Assembly (NCBI GenBank): GCA_043764135.1
Contig: JAYUKV010000090.1
Coordinates: forward strand, 1 to 11,081
Length of the DNA stretch: 11,081 bases
Source of the DNA: JAYUKV01 sp043764135
GTDB taxonomy: Bacteria > Patescibacteriota > JACMRA01
Direction: 5' to 3'
The position numbers and the translations under genes were made by a program. The notes below the pieces were generated by a model that saw only the letters and a list, made by a program, of their open reading frames with translations, ran no database searches and was not told the origin of the DNA. Each line of letters opens with the position of its first letter. Position 1 is the stretch's first letter. Shown here in pieces: positions 1 through 6,488 of this stretch.

Positions 1-81
1 TAGACGATTATATGAATAAATGTATGATACATCCGATTCATTACATTGGATAATTACTAACAATGAGCAGCAAGAAAAGAG

Positions 82-102
82 GCTCTCACCAAAGGTGAGA
101 GC
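82..102 (-). terminator. Hairpin, probable minus-strand intrinsic terminator
   Basis: A perfect 9-bp stem (GCTCTCACC with GGTGAGAGC) has a three-base loop. On the minus strand it is followed by CTCTTTTCTTG, an interrupted U-rich tail. On the plus strand what follows is not U-rich. Confidence 0.5.
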
Positions 103-168
103 TAATTAGAGTGTTTAATCGAAATTGGGTTTTGCGGAAGTCCTAATTAACTAAAAAGATACAAAAAA

Positions 169-193
169 TACCCCGATTTGTGTAATCGGGGTA
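169..193 (-). terminator. Strong hairpin, minus-strand intrinsic terminator
   Basis: A perfect 10-bp stem (TACCCCGATT with AATCGGGGTA) encloses a five-base loop. The minus-strand continuation is an almost unbroken T run (TTTTTTGTATC, counting stem-end T's), the classic intrinsic terminator layout. It is the best terminator of the three downstream of the glycosyltransferase. Confidence 0.75.
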
Positions 194-224
194 GCCTAAA
201 GGTGGTTAATTGTTCAAAAGAAAG

Positions 225-247
225 CTGTCCCGTGTTTAGCGGGACAG
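225..247 (-). terminator. Strong hairpin, probable minus-strand terminator
   Basis: A perfect 8-bp stem (CTGTCCCG with CGGGACAG) has a seven-base loop. The minus-strand continuation is CTTTCTTTTG. It is the first GC-rich terminator that a transcript leaving the glycosyltransferase gene would meet. Confidence 0.6.
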
Positions 248-267
248 TTCAATATATATCGCTCCTA

Positions 268-304
268 TTATTTATCTTTTACCATTGAGTAAAGAGATAA
301 ATAA
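268..304. repeat. Long AU-rich inverted repeat with one bulged base
   Basis: Left arm 268-282 pairs with right arm 289-304 over 15 base pairs, with a single bulged G at 294 and a six-base loop at 283-288. The stem is mostly A-T. It lies about 100 bases below the glycosyltransferase stop, before the GC-rich terminators. It may protect the 3' end of the mRNA or act as a processing site; nothing in the sequence decides between these. Confidence 0.55.
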
Positions 305-399
305 CAGAATCAATATCTAGATAAATTTTATTCGATTATTTTGTACAATTAAAAGGTGAAGAGGCTATAAATCTATAATTCAACAATAAAAAAATTTTA

Positions 400-2142
400 T
401 TATTTTTTAGGAGTTACCCAATAACCAAGATACTTTCCTCTCAATCCTCTGATTTGAGAATCTAGAGCAGGTATTCCTAATGTTCCATAAACCAACGATG
501 ATAAGATAGATTGGTAAACGATTTTTATAAAAGTAATTGGAGTGATTTTTTTATCTCTTTGTGAAGTTATAAATATTAAAGTAATGTAAGAAAAAATAAT
601 TACAATAATTATTGATATCCAAGCAAATATTGAACCAAATTCTGAAAAAGTCACAGCAATTGGTAGGGTTTTAAATCTACTTCCACCTAATAGCGAAGGT
701 AGAAAAACACCAAGAGAAAAAAGCGTAGGTGTAGTTGACCAAAAGTAATGATTAGCAAATTCATCCCAAACAAATTTAATTCTCTTCTTTAATTTAATCT
801 GCCTTCCTTCTTCTGTATGAAATAATCTATGTAATACATAAGGTAAACATTCAACACCTCCCCATGCCCATCTCTGTAGTTGTTTATATTGATTCTCAAT
901 AGTCTCTAAATAAGTATCGGCTTCTACTGCGTCACCTTTGAATACCCCAAAGAATGGAACAACTCTAAAATCACCCTTATAATGACAAAAACACTTTGTA
1001 TAACAAATTGCATCTTCAGCTATAACGTCTGTCTGCCAAAAATCAACCTCCTGTAATACTTTAATAGGCACACAGTAGTTAGCAAAGAACTTTGCTTCAT
1101 CCTCTAAGGATGTCTGTGCAAATTGCCAAAGTGTAGTATTTGCTGCAACTAATCTAGGCCAAAAATGAGTTTCAAAATAGTTATTTGAATATACTGGCAC
1201 AGGTTGGAATCCACAACGTGCTCTATCTGGTGTTACACAATATTTGTAAGAAAGCATGTGAAAGAAATATCTTCCAATTGATGAATCAGCATCTAATGAA
1301 GTTGTGATAGCCAAATCTGATGGGATATTTCTTGCTTTTAGAAATAATGAAATTTGTCTTCCTGCATATGACTCATTTGAGGCTTTGCCTTTTATCTCAC
1401 CTACAAGCCCGTCTGGATGCTGAACGAAGATTAAATTAAGTTTGGAATCAGAGATTGTAAAATTTTTAAAACTTTCATTCTCATATTTTAAATCAACATG
1501 ATTTTCGTTAAAAACTATTTTATTATCTTGTTCTGAAATATTAGACGCGTTAATCCAATCAAGCTTTTCAAGTTCTGATCTGAACTTTGAGTTATGTTCT
1601 TCACCAACCCTATCTTCTTGTGTAATAAATACAACCACGTTTTTAAATGGGTATCCACTTTCATATATTGCATTTAAGGACCTTGTTAATACACTAATTG
1701 GTTCATTGTAAACAGCAAATATTGGAGTTTGTATAATATCTAAGGGCTTATAAAATCTAATATCTTTTTCTTCTTTAAAACCATTATAATCATTTTGTAT
1801 TCTAAGCTTCCATTCAGGTATATTTGATATAGATTTAAGATTTTCAATTTGAAGTAAAGCTTCATCTTTAGAAATTGAAAATGAATTCAAAAGCACATCC
1901 CAATTTACTTCGCCCCATCTATTCATTTGTTTAAACCCGTAAATGGTATGTAAACAAATTAACGTAACTTTCAAAAGCCAAACAAACGAGAAAGAAAGAA
2001 TAAAAATTGTAGCGTAATATGGTATTGTAAAAGAAGTAATTACCAAGATTGAGAAAAAAGAAAGTGCTGTTATAGCAAGCAATCCTTCGTAGAATCTGTA
2101 ATATTTTTTTGTTCTTAATTCCTGAATTGAAATTCTTGACAT
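400..2142 (-). CDS. Membrane-bound family-2 processive glycosyltransferase (cellulose/hyaluronan synthase-like)
   Basis: This 580-residue protein carries the signature of processive GT2 enzymes, which extend a polysaccharide from UDP-sugars at the cytoplasmic face of the membrane. Two hydrophobic segments (about 21-40 and 43-68) precede the catalytic domain. In the domain I see FAVYNEP at 142-148, KGKASN at 251-256, the DAD metal/UDP motif at 284-286, the acceptor-side ED at 376-377 and QLQRW (QxxRW) at 421-425. More membrane segments lie at about 466-487, 505-527 and 538-555. The protein ends W-V-T-P-K-K, as many synthase-like GT2 proteins do. No PilZ domain is present. It starts 17 bases after the gatC stop with no good Shine-Dalgarno; GAGG in the gatC end is about 23 bases away. 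It is probably co-transcribed with gatC. The product is unknown: the motifs give the mechanism, not the sugar. The family is well supported. Confidence 0.88.
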   Translation of the reverse strand: MSRISIQELRTKKYYRFYEGLLAITALSFFSILVITSFTIPYYATIFILSFSFVWLLKVTLICLHTIYGFKQMNRWGEVNWDVLLNSFSISKDEALLQIENLKSISNIPEWKLRIQNDYNGFKEEKDIRFYKPLDIIQTPIFAVYNEPISVLTRSLNAIYESGYPFKNVVVFITQEDRVGEEHNSKFRSELEKLDWINASNISEQDNKIVFNENHVDLKYENESFKNFTISDSKLNLIFVQHPDGLVGEIKGKASNESYAGRQISLFLKARNIPSDLAITTSLDADSSIGRYFFHMLSYKYCVTPDRARCGFQPVPVYSNNYFETHFWPRLVAANTTLWQFAQTSLEDEAKFFANYCVPIKVLQEVDFWQTDVIAEDAICYTKCFCHYKGDFRVVPFFGVFKGDAVEADTYLETIENQYKQLQRWAWGGVECLPYVLHRLFHTEEGRQIKLKKRIKFVWDEFANHYFWSTTPTLFSLGVFLPSLLGGSRFKTLPIAVTFSEFGSIFAWISIIIVIIFSYITLIFITSQRDKKITPITFIKIVYQSILSSLVYGTLGIPALDSQIRGLRGKYLGYWVTPKK

Positions 2143-2159
2143 AACATTTTTTAAAAAAA

Positions 2160-2477
2160 CTAACTTTCCTCAAATATCCCTGGTAATACTAACAAATCAC
2201 CTTGCTTATTAGGGAAGTTGTTTATTATATTTTGTCTTATTCTATTATACTCTACCAAATCTTGCGCAGGTGTATCAGAGCGAAGTTCTTGAATTTTTAT
2301 TGTTCTAATACCATCGATTGGACTAATACCTGCAGTATTTACTTCTTGAAGTTGGTTAATATAATCTAGAATTTGAGATAATTCCCCAGTGTATTTATCG
2401 AGAAACTGATCATCTGGATTATTGTTTATCCTGGCTAATTTAGCAACTTTTGCAACTGTGTCTTTTGTAATTGACAT
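2160..2477 (-). CDS. gatC: Asp/Glu-tRNA amidotransferase subunit C
   Basis: GatC is the small subunit of GatCAB, which converts misacylated Glu-tRNA(Gln) and Asp-tRNA(Asn) to the amide forms in the cytoplasm. At 105 residues it has the normal length. It shows the family pattern: an N-terminal helix with AKLARI, a second helix reading ILDYINQL then EVNTAGISPI, the LRSDTP turn, and a C-terminal GDLLVLPGIFE strand. GatC wraps around GatA, so gatA and gatB are expected elsewhere in the genome. Neither is adjacent here; the downstream partner is a glycosyltransferase. The ATG sits about nine bases after a -10 box with no Shine-Dalgarno, suggesting a leaderless message. Confidence 0.93.
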   Translation of the reverse strand: MSITKDTVAKVAKLARINNNPDDQFLDKYTGELSQILDYINQLQEVNTAGISPIDGIRTIKIQELRSDTPAQDLVEYNRIRQNIINNFPNKQGDLLVLPGIFEES

Positions 2478-2486
2478 AATAACATA

Positions 2487-2515
2487 ATAATATATCAGAC
2501 TGAGTATAAAGTCAA
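2487..2515 (-). promoter_or_regulatory. gatC-operon promoter, near-leaderless layout
   Basis: On the minus strand TTGACT (2515-2510) is followed by 17 bases and TATTAT (2492-2487). The gatC ATG begins nine bases beyond the -10 box, so transcription would start within a few bases of the start codon. Confidence 0.65.
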
Positions 2516-2517
2516 CT

Positions 2518-2551
2518 AAGAAAAAACCACATATGAAGGCATAAGTGGTTT
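2518..2551 (-). terminator. Orphan minus-strand terminator upstream of gatC
   Basis: AAACCAC (2524-2530) pairs with GTGGTTT (2545-2551), and an inner TATG/CATA stem (2532-2535 with 2540-2543) closes on a four-base loop. On the minus strand the stem runs into GTGGTTTTTTC, a good U tract. It sits immediately upstream of the gatC promoter, although no minus-strand protein gene lies above it in the window. It either insulates the promoter or ends a small RNA. Confidence 0.6.
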
Positions 2552-2585
2552 ATAAAATATCTATCCCGGGATAATGAAAATTAAA

Positions 2586-2601
2586 AACGTAACAACGTAA
2601 C
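2586..2601. repeat. Perfect 8-bp tandem repeat
   Basis: AACGTAAC occurs twice without a gap (2586-2593 and 2594-2601) in the spacer between divergent gatC and the VOC gene. It may be chance, a slippage product or a small binding site. Confidence 0.5.
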
Positions 2602-2682
2602 TTAAATCTGCGTTCCCATACTTTTAATAAAGACAAATTTGTAATTTTTGTCAAAATAATTTTTTACATTAACTATTAAAAT

Positions 2683-3066
2683 ATGTTTACAGACAGTTCA
2701 GCATTTTTAGTTTTATATACTAAAAAGCTAGATGCAACCAAATTATTTTACTCAAACATAGGAATCTCACCAATTGAAGAAGAAGATTCAAAATTTGTTG
2801 TAAGATTAGGCGATTATGAAATTCATTTTATTGATCCAAGTAGTGAAACTAATCAGTCTTATATATTTAATTCTGAAAAAGAATTTGGTTATGGTGGCTT
2901 TATGTACCTAGGTACTAGAAATATTACCAAAACATTTAATATAATTGAACAAGCAATGCCCAATAAAATTAGTGAGATAACAGATAATCAATGGGAGTCT
3001 AAAGAGTTCATGTTCGAAGATATAAATGGTTATAAATTTGTTGTTTTTGAAGATTTAGAATTTTAG
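2683..3066 (+). CDS. VOC/glyoxalase-fold small protein
   Basis: This 127-residue protein has the two beta-alpha-beta-beta-beta halves of the vicinal oxygen chelate superfamily (glyoxalase, bleomycin resistance, dioxygenases). The N-terminal half has the typical run: a strand at about 7-13, helix 16-26 containing LFYSNIG, then VVRLGDYEIHF at about 39-49. The C-terminal half ends with F-E-D-I-N-G-Y-K-F-V-V-F-E, the equivalent of the family's DPDGN-type turn and last strand. H48 and E123 lie where VOC metal ligands often fall, but the first-strand ligand is not obvious, so metal use is uncertain. Substrate cannot be inferred; related small proteins include antibiotic-binding and detoxifying members. 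No Shine-Dalgarno precedes the ATG and no clear -10 box is visible. The gene is separated from the aquaporin by 62 bases. Confidence 0.72.
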   Translation: MFTDSSAFLVLYTKKLDATKLFYSNIGISPIEEEDSKFVVRLGDYEIHFIDPSSETNQSYIFNSEKEFGYGGFMYLGTRNITKTFNIIEQAMPNKISEITDNQWESKEFMFEDINGYKFVVFEDLEF

Positions 3067-3090
3067 ACATTAAGTAGGTTTGTGTTACAT

Positions 3091-3120
3091 TTGACATATT
3101 TGTATTTTTTATTCTTGATT
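3091..3120 (+). promoter_or_regulatory. Putative aquaporin promoter
   Basis: A perfect TTGACA (3091-3096) lies 32 bases before the aquaporin ATG, the same geometry as at rpoC and gatC. The flanking ACATTTGACATA is identical to that at the rpoC promoter over 12 bases. The -10 box is poor: CTTGAT at 17 bp or TTGATT at 18 bp. Confidence 0.45.
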
Positions 3121-3128
3121 CGTACACT

Positions 3129-3794
3129 ATGAAATTAAGTTATAGATTATTTGCCGAGTTTATTGGAACTTTGGCACTTGTCTTGATAGGTTGTGGAAGC
3201 GCCGTCTTGGCAGGAGATAAAGTAGGATATTTAGGAATATCATTGGCTTTTGGATTGACTGTTACAGTCTTTGCTTATGCAGTGGGAGGAGTTTCAGGTG
3301 GTCATTTTAACCCAGCTGTAACTTTATCACAAGTGTTGATAAAGAGTGTGAGTATTAGTGATGGTTTGTTTTATGTGCTTGCTCAAATTGCAGGAGCAAT
3401 ATGTGGATCAGGTATTTTAATTGCAATAAGCAATCAATCTCAAAAATTGGGTCAAAACCAATCAGGAACTCTTTACACACAAGCAACTTCTTTTTTTGCT
3501 GAATTAGTGTTTACTTTCCTATTTGTTTATGTGATTTTAGGTGTAACTACATCATACTCACATCACAAATTTGCACCAATTGCAATCGGTTTGATGTTAA
3601 CACTTGCTCACATTTGTTTAATTCCTGTTACTGGAACGTCATTAAACCCTGCAAGATCAATTGCTCCAGCGATTTTTGTACAAGGTCAAGCGATTACTGA
3701 ATTATGGGTATTTATTGTTGCTCCATTATTAGGATCTGCTTTAGCTACTCTTGCTCACATATTCTTTACACCTGAAGGAGAAACTGATATATAA
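3129..3794 (+). CDS. aqpZ: Aquaporin, AqpZ-type water channel
   Basis: A 221-residue MIP-family channel with six membrane helices and two re-entrant NPA loops: N61-P62-A63 in GGHFNPAVT and N173-P174-A175 in GTSLNPARS. The selectivity-filter residues of water-specific AqpZ are all present: F41, H161, T170 and R176. This favours water over glycerol, since glycerol facilitators replace the histidine with a small residue. The protein is full length and lies in the inner membrane. It has its own TTGACA -35 box 32 bases upstream, and the ATG has no Shine-Dalgarno. It is convergent with the ABC transporter gene, with a palindromic terminator between them. The likely role is osmotic water exchange. 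Assignment to the AqpZ subtype is firm from the filter; the gene symbol is by family. Confidence 0.92.
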   Translation: MKLSYRLFAEFIGTLALVLIGCGSAVLAGDKVGYLGISLAFGLTVTVFAYAVGGVSGGHFNPAVTLSQVLIKSVSISDGLFYVLAQIAGAICGSGILIAISNQSQKLGQNQSGTLYTQATSFFAELVFTFLFVYVILGVTTSYSHHKFAPIAIGLMLTLAHICLIPVTGTSLNPARSIAPAIFVQGQAITELWVFIVAPLLGSALATLAHIFFTPEGETDI

Positions 3795-3822
3795 GATAAT
3801 TCATAAATTATTTTAAAAAAAT

Positions 3823-3854
3823 TTAGGCCTGATATCAATTGATATCAGGCCTAA
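3823..3854. terminator. Perfect 32-bp palindrome, terminator between convergent genes
   Basis: The left half (3823-3838) is the exact reverse complement of the right half (3839-3854), with AATT at the centre. On the minus strand it is followed by an A3T7 run, a good intrinsic terminator for the ABC transporter mRNA. On the plus strand the tail is not U-rich, so stopping of the aquaporin transcript is less certain. The structure may serve both. Confidence 0.78.
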
Positions 3855-3879
3855 TGCTAAAAATGATTATTAGTCATTA

Positions 3880-5865
3880 TTATACAGCTACAAGCTGTAA
3901 ATTTTTTGGCATTTTTGTCTTTTTTGAGCTTCCTTTACCTTTGAATTGGGAAAAAAGGTTATCGTAAGTTAATAAGTGTTCTGGAGTACCTTGTTCAGAT
4001 ACCTTTCCATCTTGAAATATTAAGACACGATCTGTTGACATACACAATTCCATCTCATGTGAGACTAGAATCGTAATTGTGTCATCAAGATAAGTTTTGA
4101 TACCTTGGATAACTTTTGTCTTCTTGTCAGGGTCCATTTGATTGGTACCCTCATCCAGAATAATAACAGAAGCTTTGTTTTTAACCTTGAACTTATTTAA
4201 GAAAACAGACGACATTAGTACAAGTTGTTCTTGTCCACCTGATAATTCAATTTCATCTCCAATTTTTTTGGAAAAATCCAAATCAGAGAATTCAAGTCCG
4301 AGGTAAGTAGTCACTTCTTTCATGTGGTGAAGGGTAATTCCAGGATCGTTTTCAAAGTTTAACAACTCTTTAATTGTAAAACCTTTCAAAAGGCGTTGTT
4401 TTTGAGTAATCAAAATGATTTCTCTTTTCAGTGCGAATGGTTCGTATTCGTCAATTGATATTCCATTTAACAGAATACGACCTTTTGTTGGTGAGAGACC
4501 TTTCATGAGCATCGACCATGCGGTTGTTTTACCACAACCATTCGAGCCAATTACTGATACAAATTCACCTTTTTTAAGGCTAAAAGACATTCTATTTAGA
4601 ATTACTTTTGATTCTTGCTCCGACTCAAAATCAGACTTTAACTGATCTATCTCTTCGGTAAGGTAAGTGTCAGAACAAAATAATTTGACTAGCCATCCTA
4701 CATACTTGTTTTCAACAAGCGAGGTTGGTGTATTCATTTCTTTCAGTTTTTCGATTAGAATGTTATTCAATTTGGAAAGATTTTCGTATTGATAAAAAAC
4801 CTCATCGAATTGAATTTCATCAATACTTGAGATTTTAGTTTGTCCACTAAAATCAACAGTAGATTCCAAATCAAGAACAAATTCAAGTTTAATCAGCGAA
4901 AGCTTCAGCTCTTGAAGCTTAGTGAATATAACTGAAAAAGCATTGACAAGCGCTACCATTTTTTGGTTGTATTGAGGGTAGGTAGTATAAGCACCAATTG
5001 TCATACTGCCAGAATAAACTAAGAAACCTGCAAATATCGCTAATCCACTAGTTGTAATCGCATTTAGAGTGGTATCAATCAAACCTATTTTGGCATACTC
5101 AATATGTTGAGAGACATTTATCTTGTCGTTTTCAAGTCTAGTATTAGTATATAAGTCTTTGACTTGGTCTATCTTGCCATTTAGGATTAACTCTGAAAAA
5201 TCGTAGAAGAATCTCGATCTTATACGCGAAAACATCATTAGTTTTTCAAAGTTTAAAAGATATCCCTTCTTATAAACTTCTAGCTTATAAACATTAAGGC
5301 AAAAGCTAACTAAACTATTTACAAAGATCAAAAGAATCATTGTAGAATTGATATACTTTGCAACCAAAATGAATCCAATTAAGGTAGCTGGGATAGAAAC
5401 AATTAGGCTGGCAAGTTGAATTATATCTTTATATCCATTGCCCACTGAAGCTCTAACATCTTCAATTAGTGACTTTGTATTAGAATGGAATTTGCCCATA
5501 TCTAACTCCTCCAATTGAGCAATGTATTTATCAATATAATAATTGCTAATTTGAATTTTTTGTGATCTGGTCTTCCAATCAATTATTGTTGAAAAGATTG
5601 TTAGAAATAGTTGATAGACAGCTAAGATAGCAACTAACGACCCAAATTTTACCAACGCATCTTCACCAAAATGTTCTGAAGTTAATAAATCAAATTGTTT
5701 CTGCGCCATAATTGGAGTAACAAAACTTCCAACCATAGTAATAATTTTGATAGGGGAATCAAGTAACAAGTATTTAACAACACCACTTTTAAAATCTATA
5801 TAGAAATTTAAGGTAGTGGTTTTTACCTTTAATAATTTCGAAAAAAAGAAAATAATTGTATCCAT
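3880..5865 (-). CDS. ABC transporter, fused membrane domain and ATPase
   Basis: This 661-residue half-transporter has an N-terminal exporter-type membrane domain (hydrophobic stretches near 36-58, 72-92, 148-170, 174-192 and 262-285) and a C-terminal nucleotide-binding domain. The ATPase has Walker A G-S-N-G-C-G-K-T at 440-447, Q-loop Q488, signature LSGGQ 541-545, Walker B VIILDE 567-572 with catalytic E572, D-loop D578 and switch H603. All catalytic residues are present, so an active dimer is expected. Odd points: about 55 extra residues (roughly 364-420) separate the first ATPase strand (IQFDEVFYQYEN) from the strand before Walker A, and the D-loop reads NQMD rather than SALD. The tail is basic. 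It is the only gene here with a clear Shine-Dalgarno (GGAG, seven bases before ATG). The substrate is not inferable; lipid, peptide or drug export are all possible. Confidence 0.87.
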   Translation of the reverse strand: MDTIIFFFSKLLKVKTTTLNFYIDFKSGVVKYLLLDSPIKIITMVGSFVTPIMAQKQFDLLTSEHFGEDALVKFGSLVAILAVYQLFLTIFSTIIDWKTRSQKIQISNYYIDKYIAQLEELDMGKFHSNTKSLIEDVRASVGNGYKDIIQLASLIVSIPATLIGFILVAKYINSTMILLIFVNSLVSFCLNVYKLEVYKKGYLLNFEKLMMFSRIRSRFFYDFSELILNGKIDQVKDLYTNTRLENDKINVSQHIEYAKIGLIDTTLNAITTSGLAIFAGFLVYSGSMTIGAYTTYPQYNQKMVALVNAFSVIFTKLQELKLSLIKLEFVLDLESTVDFSGQTKISSIDEIQFDEVFYQYENLSKLNNILIEKLKEMNTPTSLVENKYVGWLVKLFCSDTYLTEEIDQLKSDFESEQESKVILNRMSFSLKKGEFVSVIGSNGCGKTTAWSMLMKGLSPTKGRILLNGISIDEYEPFALKREIILITQKQRLLKGFTIKELLNFENDPGITLHHMKEVTTYLGLEFSDLDFSKKIGDEIELSGGQEQLVLMSSVFLNKFKVKNKASVIILDEGTNQMDPDKKTKVIQGIKTYLDDTITILVSHEMELCMSTDRVLIFQDGKVSEQGTPEHLLTYDNLFSQFKGKGSSKKTKMPKNLQLVAV

Positions 5866-5872
5866 TGAATTT

Positions 5873-5876
5873 CTCC
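5873..5876 (-). promoter_or_regulatory. Shine-Dalgarno site of the ABC transporter gene
   Basis: GGAG on the minus strand lies seven bases before the ATG at 5865. It supports this start and is the only strong ribosome binding site in the window. Confidence 0.75.
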
Positions 5877-5907
5877 AAAATTTCGATAGCTGTGTTTACC
5901 AAATATA

Positions 5908-5936
5908 CTTGTATCATAAAAAAAGACATATGTCAA
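5908..5936 (-). promoter_or_regulatory. ABC transporter promoter with palindromic -35 region
   Basis: On the minus strand TTGACA (5936-5931), 17 bases, then TACAAG (5913-5908) preceded by TGA, an extended -10. The expected transcript start near 5901 gives a leader of about 36 bases. The perfect palindrome GACATATGTC (5925-5934) overlaps the -35 box. Confidence 0.55.
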
Positions 5937-6054
5937 CATTTTCTCCGTTTAGTTTAACACTGTTATTTTGTTAGGTAATTTATAGATATAAATATATATA
6001 AGAATCAATTTAATTGTTAGATGTTCGGTCAGTTGGATCATAAAAAATATTTAT

Positions 6055-6089
6055 TTGACAGAGCTAGCTAAAAATGCAAATAATATAAT
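6055..6089 (+). promoter_or_regulatory. rpmE promoter
   Basis: TTGACA (6055-6060) is followed by AATAAT (6079-6084, 18-bp spacer) and overlapping TATAAT (6084-6089, 23-bp spacer). Either -10 ends at most ten bases before the rpmE ATG, again giving almost no leader. Confidence 0.55.
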
Positions 6090-6094
6090 ATTAT

Positions 6095-6400
6095 ATGGCT
6101 AAGAGCATTACATCAACATTTTATCCTAATGCAACCGCTACATGTTCAAACTGTGGATCAGTTTATCATATCGGTGCAGATAAAGAAAAATTTACATTAG
6201 AAATATGTGGAAACTGTCACCCTTTTTATACTGGTAACGAAACAATTATCGACACTTCTGGAAGAATCGATAGATTCAAAGCTAGAATGGAAGTTAAACC
6301 AACTGAAAAGAAAGAAAAGAAGACTAAGAACAGAAAGCAATTACTTACATTAGCAGATTTTAATGCTAATGATGAAGATGCTTCTACTCCAACAGAATAA
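6095..6400 (+). CDS. rpmE: Ribosomal protein bL31 with C-terminal extension
   Basis: bL31 sits at the ribosome's central protuberance and helps bridge the two subunits. The zinc-binding (C+) form is shown by C17-x-x-C20 and C38-x-x-C41, followed by the diagnostic HPFYTG and the S-G-R-I-D-R-F motif. The conserved core ends near residue 65. The remaining 36 residues are unusual: first a lysine-rich stretch (about 68-82), then an acidic end, where most bL31 proteins stop at about 66-75 residues. The ATG follows its promoter directly and has no Shine-Dalgarno. A hairpin terminator follows at 6446-6463. Identity is certain; the tail's role is not known. Confidence 0.96.
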   Translation: MAKSITSTFYPNATATCSNCGSVYHIGADKEKFTLEICGNCHPFYTGNETIIDTSGRIDRFKARMEVKPTEKKEKKTKNRKQLLTLADFNANDEDASTPTE

Positions 6401-6445
6401 ATTTAAGCTTAAAAATTAACTTTTAATAAGTTAAACACAAATAAC

Positions 6446-6470
6446 CCACCTTTACATAGGTGGTTTATTT
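6446..6470 (+). terminator. rpmE terminator
   Basis: CCACCT (6446-6451) pairs with AGGTGG (6458-6463) around a six-base loop and is followed by TTTATTT. It lies 46 bases after the rpmE stop. Confidence 0.65.
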
Positions 6471-6479
6471 GTATAGAGT
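6451..6479 (+). promoter_or_regulatory. Possible DUF1232-gene promoter inside the rpmE terminator
   Basis: TTTACA (6451-6456), lying in the terminator loop and arm edge, is 17 bases from TAGAGT (6474-6479), whose end is nine bases before the next ATG. The geometry matches the other promoters in the window, but both boxes are imperfect. Confidence 0.35.
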
Positions 6480-6488
6480 ATATACAAT

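Larger units (their letters stand above)
1..399. other. Gene-free, hairpin-rich intergenic region
   Basis: No frame in this stretch reads as a recognisable protein. It holds four strong inverted repeats (82-102, 169-193, 225-247, 268-304), listed separately. Three have an A-rich tract on their left side in plus orientation, which is a U-rich tract after the hairpin on the minus strand. They are therefore best read as minus-strand terminators below the gatC-glycosyltransferase operon. The short sequence CTAATTA occurs twice, at 102-108 and 143-149. One frame is open from position 3 to a TAA at 51-53 and could be the last 16 codons of a plus-strand gene entering from the left, but it is too short to call. 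Confidence 0.6.

Noticed and set aside
3..53. Possible 3' end of a plus-strand gene entering from the left, or a minus-strand gene start at 41 leaving to the left
   Set aside because: Both are under 17 codons with no recognisable content, and neither has a supporting signal.
132..147. Resemblance of GCGGAAGTCC to conserved RNase P or SRP RNA segments
   Set aside because: Only a few bases match; the surrounding stems do not form either RNA's conserved core.
1..304. CRISPR array or repeat cluster
   Set aside because: The hairpins differ in sequence and spacing; there is no repeated unit.
1931..2173. Minus-strand 80-codon frame overlapping the glycosyltransferase start
   Set aside because: It lies across the real gene in another frame, has low-complexity F/N/Y-rich composition and resembles no family.
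4415..4645. Plus-strand 76-codon frame inside the ABC gene
   Set aside because: Antisense to the ATPase motifs; no independent start signal or family resemblance.
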